Position numbers and translations under genes: made by a program. The notes below the pieces were generated by a model. The model worked only from the letters and a program-made list of their open reading frames with translations, was not told where the DNA came from and made no database searches. 46,459 nucleotides of DNA from Bacteroidaceae bacterium (GTDB lineage Bacteria; Bacteroidota; Bacteroidia; Bacteroidales; Bacteroidaceae), in contig JAFYMW010000004.1 in the NCBI GenBank assembly GCA_017548165.1, forward strand, positions 1-46,459, written 5' to 3'. Below are positions 37,774 through 45,400 of this stretch, in pieces (the stretch's first letter is position 1; each line of letters begins with the position of its first letter).

Positions 37774-37815
37774 GTAATGTGTAAAAAACAATTTTACATA
37801 TTTTCTACACATTAC
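37774..37815. promoter_or_regulatory. Inverted repeat upstream of porP, possible operator
   Basis: A perfect 10-bp inverted repeat GTAATGTGTA / TACACATTAC (37774-37783 and 37806-37815) with a 22-nt spacer overlaps a second one, TGTAAAA / TTTTACA (37780-37786 and 37792-37798). Both lie 55-100 nt upstream of porP and 35-76 nt after the CotH gene stop codon. On the minus strand there is no U-tract, so an operator or leader RNA fold is as likely as a terminator. Confidence 0.45.
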
Positions 37816-37849
37816 CTAAATGCCATTATTTTATGCCATTATCCACATT

Positions 37850-40429
37850 CTACAAACTGCCAACCAATGCATCTATCTTTTGCAATCTTGTCTTGAATGC
37901 ATTCTTCATGCGTGCCACAGCATCCTCGTAAGACAATGTTTCGTCTCCATTGGTACGTGAACTTATTGGCCACAGTTGGATATTTATCTGATCTGACTTC
38001 TGCAATTTCTGTTTTTCTGCATCTATAAAATCGGGAATCTCTTCAAACTTCGGTTTCAAAACACTCCATCTCTCTTTTACTCTCTGCACAAAGACAGGAT
38101 CCTGAAGCAGTCTACCATAATAAACAGACTCGGCAATGCGGAAAGGTTGCGAAGTTGGTACGAATGTTCCCCAGTCAAAGTCCCATACCGGACCAGCCTT
38201 CAGTTTTCCATTTCTATCCTTGTGCATATAGGTACTCTTGGGATGGTTGGGTTCTCCGTTGAACGCCAGTTCATGTACCAACCACCAGTCTATATAAGTA
38301 TCTATATCCATATAGTCGGCATATTCTCTGGTCATAAACCTTATATCATCATACAGAGCGGCTTCCAATGTACCCACATAATGCCACATATAGTTATACT
38401 GTTCCTCACCCAAAACATCCTCATCGGGCTCCTTGAACATATATGGAAGGCCCTTAATGGGTGATTTGAACTTATTTACCTCATCATAATTGACATCAAG
38501 TTCAAGCAGATAACCACCTGTAACGGCATCACCAGAGATATCAGTTTCCTCCATCTCTGTAATATTTACTCTGTTCTCGTCAATCTTAATCTGTTCACAC
38601 AAATAGTAATTACCCACATGCTTACCATTTAGCACCACCTCCACGAATTCACCACGTGGAGTCCATCCCATACATGTTGCCTGTGCCATTCTAAATGCCA
38701 CCCTGTTTCTTAGCAAAGTTCTATCCATCCAGTTGGCCAAGAGCACCCACCTTTTATGCTTGGGCATGCCTAATATAGACGCTTTGCTATCCAGTTTCAA
38801 CGCATATGGTTTCTTGGGATAACCCCATGTAGAATTACCTCTACCTCTAATATTATCCTCTGTACCTTCATAACACACTGTACCATCTACGTTCAATACC
38901 TTGATATAGGTACCTTTAAGCCAATCTGCCGTTTTGGGAGGAACAGAAGCGCCATTTGGAGTATTGATAATCACCGTGGGCAGTCCTGTCCCCGACACAG
39001 ACACAGTATACTCGTTTCTTGAACCATCAGCAGCAACAACAGTATATTTCACTGGAGCAGTAAAATCATTTACCGTCATACCGCTAACCTGCTCCACACC
39101 ATTGGCATAGACTTTCTCGCCATTGGTTGTAAATGTTGCCACCAACTTACTTGCGCCCATCACCATAGGAGTGCATATCTCGATATCATGTCCCTTTATT
39201 ATAGCATCCACATCGTCCAGCAAATCTTCATTATTTTCCTTAAGGAACGAAAATTTGGAAATAACATTGCCAGCATACATCACCTTGAATGCCGAAGAAG
39301 AAATCTGCACCTTTTCGTTATTGGCATTATTCACCGTCAATACCAGAGCTACGTCCTCTATATAGTTTTCCGACAATCCCTTATCTGTTATTGTTGCCCT
39401 ATACTGCCCTTCTTTAATCTGTCCCTGATTATCAAGAACTTGTTCAACCTCAGTAAGTTTATAATTAGTAGGATTTGTTACATACGATGCCCTTGTCTTG
39501 CCAACGCGATCAAGAACTATTTCACAACCTGGAGTACCTATTTGATAATTAAAATGAGCATTGGACGGATTTACCCTAAATTCTATTTTAGCGTTAGTTT
39601 TACTTCCCAACATCACATTTTCTATTGTCAACAACGCTATACTTGTAGGCACTGCATATACCTGGTTAAAAGTATAGGACGTTCCATCAGCCATAGTAAT
39701 GGTAATAATATTAGTCAAACCATTCTGACTTATAGACTTTACGACCTTTGAGGCATCAGACTGATATGGTGTCCTTATCCTTTCTATAACATCATTGGGG
39801 GCTGATGCACGATAAAGCACAAAAACATAATATCCATCAGCATCAATTTCCACTCTGACAGAAATACCCTCATCACCTTTCTCACCAGGCTCTCCCTGTT
39901 CTCCTTGCTCACCAGATTCTCCCTTTTCACCGGGTTCACCTTTATCTCCCTTCTCGCCAGGCAGACCATTAGCTCTGATAAACTCACCAGAACCATCAGT
40001 CATTCGTGTGTAACTCTCACCTCCGTCGTACGACACACACCAATAACCATCCTGATCTACAAGCAACAACGGAGTGACACCATCACTACCGTCCTGACCG
40101 TCTTGACCACTAGTACCATCCTGACCATCCTTGCCATCAGCACCATCCTGACCATCCTCGCCATCGGCACCATTAAGCAATTCTATACTTTGTCCGTCGG
40201 TAAAGGTAATAATCCATCCTCCTAATACGTTTTCGGAAGGTTCTACCGATTTTACACTCTTATTCTGTTCCTGAGCCTTCTGCAAGGCAACCATAGCCTC
40301 CTTGACGTCGCCTACCTCCTGCTCCAAATAATCCAATCTTTCCTCAACCTCTGTCAGACTTGTACAGGAGCCACATATCAACATTGCCGCCACCAGCAAC
40401 AACATTCCTATTCTCTTTGTTTTCATCAT
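37850..40429 (-). CDS. Collagen-like/CotH kinase lipoprotein
   Basis: A surface or periplasmic lipoprotein of 859 residues with an unusual domain order. The lipobox is LICGSC (Cys22). A coiled coil (about 23-58) resembles the DUF4988 start. Two Gly-X-Y collagen-like runs follow, at 87-120 (Asp/Gln-rich) and 155-190 (Lys/Glu/Pro-rich), separated by a short beta domain with DGYWCVSYDGG. Ig-like segments lie at about 195-500. The C-terminal CotH kinase domain has RGRGNSTW (528-535) and the metal-type motif WDFDW (749-753). Bacillus CotH is a spore-coat protein kinase; the substrate here is unknown. It lies 131 nt upstream of porP on the same strand, so it might share transcription with the T9SS operon. 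Confidence 0.85.
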   Translation of the reverse strand: MMKTKRIGMLLLVAAMLICGSCTSLTEVEERLDYLEQEVGDVKEAMVALQKAQEQNKSVKSVEPSENVLGGWIITFTDGQSIELLNGADGEDGQDGADGKDGQDGTSGQDGQDGSDGVTPLLLVDQDGYWCVSYDGGESYTRMTDGSGEFIRANGLPGEKGDKGEPGEKGESGEQGEQGEPGEKGDEGISVRVEIDADGYYVFVLYRASAPNDVIERIRTPYQSDASKVVKSISQNGLTNIITITMADGTSYTFNQVYAVPTSIALLTIENVMLGSKTNAKIEFRVNPSNAHFNYQIGTPGCEIVLDRVGKTRASYVTNPTNYKLTEVEQVLDNQGQIKEGQYRATITDKGLSENYIEDVALVLTVNNANNEKVQISSSAFKVMYAGNVISKFSFLKENNEDLLDDVDAIIKGHDIEICTPMVMGASKLVATFTTNGEKVYANGVEQVSGMTVNDFTAPVKYTVVAADGSRNEYTVSVSGTGLPTVIINTPNGASVPPKTADWLKGTYIKVLNVDGTVCYEGTEDNIRGRGNSTWGYPKKPYALKLDSKASILGMPKHKRWVLLANWMDRTLLRNRVAFRMAQATCMGWTPRGEFVEVVLNGKHVGNYYLCEQIKIDENRVNITEMEETDISGDAVTGGYLLELDVNYDEVNKFKSPIKGLPYMFKEPDEDVLGEEQYNYMWHYVGTLEAALYDDIRFMTREYADYMDIDTYIDWWLVHELAFNGEPNHPKSTYMHKDRNGKLKAGPVWDFDWGTFVPTSQPFRIAESVYYGRLLQDPVFVQRVKERWSVLKPKFEEIPDFIDAEKQKLQKSDQINIQLWPISSRTNGDETLSYEDAVARMKNAFKTRLQKIDALVGSL

Positions 40430-40507
40430 GGTATGATTGTTTTAAAAGATTATTTAATAGTATCTTAGCTATCAGGGATTTATGTCCACAGACCCTTCCT
40501 CAAAGAC

Positions 40508-40546
40508 AGAAAAAGCGAGACAAACCATTTCTCAGTTTACCTCGCT
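40508..40546 (-). terminator. Terminator of the DUF2795 gene
   Basis: On the minus strand a 12-bp stem (40535-40546 with 40514-40525, two G-T wobbles, loop of 9 nt) is followed by TTTTTC. It lies about 100 nt after the stop codon of the 73-residue gene and separates it from the CotH gene. Repeat copy 5 lies between the stop codon and the stem. Confidence 0.75.
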
Positions 40547-40611
40547 ACTTTAATATTTATCCACACAGACAAAGGCAACGAGAATACCAATGCCTATCCT
40601 GTTGTCAGTTT

Positions 40612-40643
40612 TCCGTTCGCTAAACGCTCATCGTTAATCGTTC
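40612..40643. repeat. Heptamer-like intergenic repeat array, copy 5
   Basis: Short array CCGTTCGCTAAA, CGCTCAT, CGTTAAT, CGTTCC directly touching the stop codon (40644-40646) of the DUF2795 gene, as copy 3 touches the gldN stop. Confidence 0.6.
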
Positions 40644-40865
40644 CTAATACTCCTCCTCGTCCCAAAGGAAATCTTCCTTTTGTGGGTAGTCGGGCCATAT
40701 ATCCTCAATGGTTTCATATACATCGCCCTCGTCTTCTATTTCCTCAAGGTTTTCTATTACCTCAAGTGGAGCACCACTTCTCACAGCATAGTCAATCAAT
40801 TCCTCCTTGGTAGCAGGCCAAGGTGCATCCTCCAACTTAGATGCCAATTCCAAAGTCCAGTACAT
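40644..40865 (-). CDS. DUF2795 family protein
   Basis: A small acidic protein of 73 residues, starting MYWTLELASKLEDAPWPATK and containing the DUF2795 core WPATKEELIDYAVRSGAPLE with ENLEEIEDEGDVYETIEDIW. The family is common in Bacteroidetes and Actinobacteria and has no settled function. It is cytoplasmic, without signal or membrane segment. It has its own predicted promoter (41058-41065) and terminator (40508-40546), so it is an independent unit. Its 5' leader is largely made of repeat copy 6. Confidence 0.85.
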   Translation of the reverse strand: MYWTLELASKLEDAPWPATKEELIDYAVRSGAPLEVIENLEEIEDEGDVYETIEDIWPDYPQKEDFLWDEEEY

Positions 40866-40971
40866 ATTTTTAATGTTTTAAGTCCCTCATCCCTTTGCAA
40901 AAGGACAATTCCGAAGAGACTATCGTTTCAAATTATTATTTTTTAGTCACTATTCTTCAATCACTCATCAT

Positions 40972-41053
40972 CGTTAAACGTTAATCGCCAATCGTTAATC
41001 GTTTTCCGTTCACCAATATCGCTCACCGTTTTCCGTTTTCCGTTCGTTAACCG
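40972..41053. repeat. Heptamer-like intergenic repeat array, copy 6 (longest)
   Basis: Units CGTTAAA, CGTTAAT, CGCCAAT, CGTTAAT, CGTTTTC, CGTTCACCAATAT, CGCTCAC, CGTTTTC, CGTTTTC, CGTT, CGTTAAC. Most follow a 7-nt period. The array ends 4 nt from the -7 box at 41058-41065, so a transcript from that promoter would start at or inside the array. Confidence 0.75.
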
Positions 41054-41057
41054 AGCA

Positions 41058-41065
41058 CAAAGATA
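41058..41065 (-). promoter_or_regulatory. Promoter -7 box of the DUF2795 gene
   Basis: TATCTTTG on the minus strand matches TAnnTTTG. It lies about 193 nt upstream of the DUF2795 start and just beyond the 3' end of the cobalamin adenosyltransferase gene. No -33 box is evident at the normal distance. The long leader contains the repeat array at 40972-41053. Confidence 0.55.
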
Positions 41066-41080
41066 GTATTATTATGAATA

Positions 41081-41632
41081 TTACCTACGTTTTTGCCAAA
41101 AAATCTCGTTTTTTCCTGCCAAAAAGTTTTCTCGCAGTGCCAAAACAAAAAGCAAATCGCTCAATCTGTTCAAATATTTCAACACCTCGCCTGGCACATT
41201 CGCTTCTGCAGCAAGGCTCAAAACCCTACGTTCCGCCCTTCTGCACACTGTGCGACACACCTGTGCCCTGGCTGCTGCCTCCACACCACCAGGAAGCACA
41301 AAACCTCTCCACGGAGGCAACACTTTCTGCCACTCATCCACTGCTCGTTCCAACACCTCTATATCCTGCTGCTCCACACTCTGCAAAGTGCCACGCACAG
41401 CATCATCCTCTGTTGCCAGCACCGCACCCACACAAAACAGCACATTCTGGCATTCTACCAGCACCTCTCTTTCATGCTCGTCCTGAACAACTACAAGCAG
41501 CAACCCTAGATTACTATTAAGTTCATCTACAGTCCCATACGCCTCCAATCGAGCACAATCCTTACGTACTCTGCTTCCTCCCACCAACGAAGTCAGCCCC
41601 TCGTCACCAGTCTTTGTATATATCTTTGCCAT
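41081..41632 (-). CDS. Cob(I)yrinic acid a,c-diamide adenosyltransferase, PduO type
   Basis: Transfers adenosyl from ATP to cob(I)alamin to make coenzyme B12, which is needed for example by methylmalonyl-CoA mutase in propionate formation. The length is 183 residues, single domain. The start MAKIYTKTGDEGLTSLVGGS and the block LEAYGTVDELNSNLGLL are the PduO ATP-binding motifs. GFVLPGGVEAAARAQVCRTV with CRRAERRVLSL near the end supplies the conserved arginine and cobalamin-contacting region. It lies 4 nt downstream of the hypothetical gene at 41637, so the two are likely co-transcribed. Confidence 0.93.
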   Translation of the reverse strand: MAKIYTKTGDEGLTSLVGGSRVRKDCARLEAYGTVDELNSNLGLLLVVVQDEHEREVLVECQNVLFCVGAVLATEDDAVRGTLQSVEQQDIEVLERAVDEWQKVLPPWRGFVLPGGVEAAARAQVCRTVCRRAERRVLSLAAEANVPGEVLKYLNRLSDLLFVLALRENFLAGKNEIFWQKRR

Positions 41633-41636
41633 AGTC

Positions 41637-42179
41637 CTACCAATTGACGATATAATGTTGTTTATTCAAATCTTTTCTTGCGAATGCCACCCCTATGTCG
41701 TACATATCAAAAGTCACCGTAACACGCTCGTCTTCCTTTATACTTTGCCAATAATTCAAATTCTTTCTAAGATTACCTAATACCAGCATCGTACCATCGC
41801 CAATGCGAAGCAAAGCCCCTTCGTCACTTCTATCAACGACAATCATATCCACCATGCCATGCTTAGTCTCGTTTCCACATAATTTCGCATTCCAGCAACC
41901 ATAGCGACAAGCCGTTTCTAAACCCTTATCCATACATTGCATATATATTGTCTCTGGATATCTATAATTGGACAGCCGAAACAACAGGCGCCTCATACTC
42001 TTCACCCTTCCCTTCTGCCACAACCTAAGCCCACGGTCTATTTTCTCATAGGCATAATACTTTTCCGTATTATAAATCACATTTGTAATAAAGTCAAATG
42101 CAAAAGGAGAATGAACACCGTAGCCTTTGCGGCATCTAATGCGCCTCAACCATATTATGGGATTCTGAAATAACATCAT
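41637..42179 (-). CDS. Conserved hypothetical protein with GYGVHSPFAFDFI motif
   Basis: A 180-residue protein from the ATG at 42177-42179 (MMLFQNPIIWLRRIRCRKGY); an upstream ATG at 42197 adds six residues. The motif RKGYGVHSPFAFDFITNVIY is found at the N-terminus of a Bacteroidetes group related to SAM-dependent O-methyltransferases. I do not see a clear glycine-rich SAM-binding loop here, so methyltransferase activity is doubtful. The C-terminal half (VDMIVVDRSDEGALLRIGDG, TMLVLGNLRKNLNYWQSIK) is compatible with a Rossmann-like core. It precedes the cobalamin adenosyltransferase by 4 nt. A -7 box TATTTTTG at 42187-42194 implies an extremely short leader. Confidence 0.7.
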   Translation of the reverse strand: MMLFQNPIIWLRRIRCRKGYGVHSPFAFDFITNVIYNTEKYYAYEKIDRGLRLWQKGRVKSMRRLLFRLSNYRYPETIYMQCMDKGLETACRYGCWNAKLCGNETKHGMVDMIVVDRSDEGALLRIGDGTMLVLGNLRKNLNYWQSIKEDERVTVTFDMYDIGVAFARKDLNKQHYIVNW

Positions 42180-42186
42180 ATCAACA

Positions 42187-42194
42187 CAAAAATA
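42187..42194 (-). promoter_or_regulatory. Promoter -7 box of the hypothetical/adenosyltransferase pair
   Basis: TATTTTTG on the minus strand matches TAnnTTTG and ends only 8 nt from the ATG at 42179. If used, the message would be nearly leaderless. No -33 box is evident. Confidence 0.45.
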
Positions 42195-42288
42195 CAAAAA
42201 AACTCGTTATTAGGCATAAAAACGGCGTTTTTTATCTTTACAACTATTTTTAACATGCACACGCACGAGTAATTCAATGTATTTTCCA

Positions 42289-42296
42289 TATATTTG
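42289..42296 (+). promoter_or_regulatory. Promoter -7 box of the large secreted protein gene
   Basis: TATATTTG matches TAnnTTTG and lies 135 nt before the ATG at 42431. A weaker TATCTTTA sits at 42233-42240. The leader is A/T-rich with no Shine-Dalgarno site or recognisable riboswitch; the rest of the 42198-42430 gap holds nothing else I can name. Confidence 0.5.
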
Positions 42297-42430
42297 CACA
42301 GAAAAACCACCTCATACATGCTTTATACAAGGGAGGGAAAGGCATAAAGCACACACCATCACAATTCAACAATATATTTACAGACTAACTTTTTAACTAA
42401 CTAATTTATTAACCAAACAACAAATTATCT

Positions 42431-45400
42431 ATGAAAAAGATTACTTCTTTTCTGATGATGACAGCGTTGTGCACAACAGCTATCTTTGCACAGGAGACAG
42501 TAGAAACTGAATTGCCTGTTAACAAGATGGTACAGCTTGGTACAGCGCAGGCAGAGATGATACCTGGCAAGTGGTACTTCCTGCAGAATCCCAGAGATGG
42601 TCAGAACAACGACCACTCTTACTTTGCACTTCCCGGCGAGAAGCCCGTTAGAGGTGGTCTCGTAGAGGAGAGAGAAAATGGTATCGGTTTGAGCACCACA
42701 GCAATTTTGGACGCAGCTAGTGCCGACGAGGGAGTTTCTTCCGAGAGCTACAAGAGCCGTATGGTTCGTTTCGTTGAGGTTGAGGGCCAAGAGGGTGCTT
42801 ACAGCATCCAGTTCGGTACCGGTCGCTGGTTTGGCGATGGCGACCCTCTGAACACCAAGACCGTGAGCAACAACCAATATTTGGGTGGTGTTGCTGGTAA
42901 GTGGAATTTCTACTTGGTAAAGAATGCCGATGGCAATCCCAACGAGGCTGGCCGTTTTGCATGGAACAAGTACGACATGCAGAACCGCGTGGACAACAAT
43001 GGTGTTGGCAATAGCGTTAACTTCTGGAACTCTGGAGAATTGACACTCAGCAGTTTGGACTGGAACCAGGTTGCAGATCAGGGCGATGCTGGCATCATCG
43101 GTAACAACATTTGGCAGATTTATGACATTTTGGTTGTTGGCGAGTTGGATTTGTTCAACGACGCTTGGGTTAAGCTTCTTGAGAAATACAACACCATCAC
43201 TCAGCTCGAGAGCGGTCAGTTCATCGACAACTTGAGAAACAAGACCAATGTTGGCACCACTCCCGGTAACTACCGCGAGGAGGACGTTGACGCATTCTTG
43301 GCTATCTTCGATCAGGTTGACGAGCTGATGTACGAGGTTGAGATGAGCGGTACCGAAATTCTTTCTGAGAAGTTTGAAACCGTTGAGGAGTTCGAGGCAT
43401 ACACTCAGGCTTTCATCGACGCTTACAATGCAGTTATCAACAACAAGTTCCCCATTGCTGTAAACAACCTGACTCCTGGCTACTACACCATCAACAGCAT
43501 GTTGAACTGGGTAGAGACCAAGAAGGACACCCTGTTCTACACTCAGGAAGAGGCTGACTCTGTAAACGCAGAGATGGGTTACACTGAGGGAGACGAGGCT
43601 TTTGCTGTTGCAGGTGGCATCAAAGAGATTATCTCTTCAGAGGTTCCTGCTCCCATCAAGTCTTTGAGTTCCATGGATTCAAGTGGCGAGGGTTGGTTGC
43701 GTTGGAGAAACCTCGAGCCCACCACCGAGTTCTTGTGGAAGATTGAGACCGTTGAGGGCAAGCCCAGCCAATATCGTCTTATCAACATGTACAGAGGTCA
43801 CTCGTTCACTACTATCGGCACTTCTGCCAACTCTAAGTTGGTTGCCAGCGACACCGCTTCTGTATGCTTCGACTATGCAGGTACAGGCACAGCTCCTGTA
43901 ACTGGCGAGAATGTTACCATCTACAACATCCGTTCTTCTACTCAGGCACAGGGTGGTTACTACTACATCCACGCTGGTGGTCACAGCGCAGGTAAGGGTA
44001 CCTCAGGTTGGGCTGTAGGCTGGGAAGGTAGCGCAGATGCCTCTAAGTGGTATCTTGCTCCCGTAGACGAGGCTACTGCCGACCAGTGGATCAACGGTCC
44101 CGAGGCACAGCTCGCAGCTCAGTTCCAGAAGGCAGACAGCATCATTGGCGCATTCCCCGCACAGTTGGCTATTGCCAAGGATATGGTTGCTGAGATGAAT
44201 ACCGAAGTTAACGTAGCAAATGCCGACAACTTCTTCAGCCCCTACCACTGTCCTGCAGAGGGTAGCATCGCAGGTGCATTCGACGACAATGCAAGCACCT
44301 TCTGGCACTCTAACTGGCAGAGTGGCAACGACTATGCATACAGCACCACCATGGGTACCAACTACTTCGTTATCGAGGATAGCGAGGGCTTGATTAATGG
44401 CGGTTTGGCTGTAGTATTTACACGTCGTAATGTACAGAACGACCACTTGAAACAATTGGTTGTTTATGGTTCTAACGACGCTTACGATCTTGACGCAGAC
44501 CTTGCAAGCATCAAGGGTGGTGGCGAACCTCTTGGCGAGTGGACCGAGTTGGGCGCTCTCGACTTCCCCTACAATGCTAACAACGAGACTGTTACTTCTA
44601 ACGCTATCGAGTTCGAAGGTCAGTATCAGTACTACAAGTTCGTTTGTACCGCTACTTCTTCAAGCCGTGGTTACTTCCACATCGCAGAATTCAAGCTCTA
44701 TCCTGCTACTATCAGCCAGCGCTACGAAACTACTCAGTACATCGCACGCAAGGCTCAGGCTGACGCTCTTCAGGCTGCTATCGACGCATGGACTGCTGCC
44801 GAGTTCCCCGCTGACAGCGTAGGTTTGCTCACCGACGAGGCTTACGTAACTGCTTACAACAACCTGCTCGCTGCTGCTGAGGCATGGGGTGCAGTATTTG
44901 TTGATCCCGCAGAATTGCGCGACGCTATTGCAGGTGCTCCCGCATCTAACCTCTTCGTTATTGGCAACAATCCTGGTCAGTGGAAGGAAGGCGTTGTTAC
45001 TCCTGCTACCGCTGTTGAGGCTGCTCAGGCCTACGACGCATCTGGCGAGTACAATCCTGCTACTTCTCAGGCTCACATCGACGCTATCGACCACGCTATC
45101 GAGAACGTTTACAACAACGCTAACCCCATCGAGACAGGCAAGTGGTACCGCATTAAGTTCCCCACAGAGGAGATGTACGAGGAATACAATTGGGACAAGA
45201 CTGGTGCTCAGTCTGTTATGAACACCACAGCAGACGTTCAGACTTCTCCCGAACTCTTCGGCAAGAAGTTGGCTACTGGTTTGAGTGTTACCACATATGC
45301 AGACTACGTTGATGCTGATGGCAATCCCCAGTTGGCTACACAGAACAATGTTGAGATGACAGAGGAAAGCTTCGAGGGCGACGGTTTGTTCTTCTTCGAC

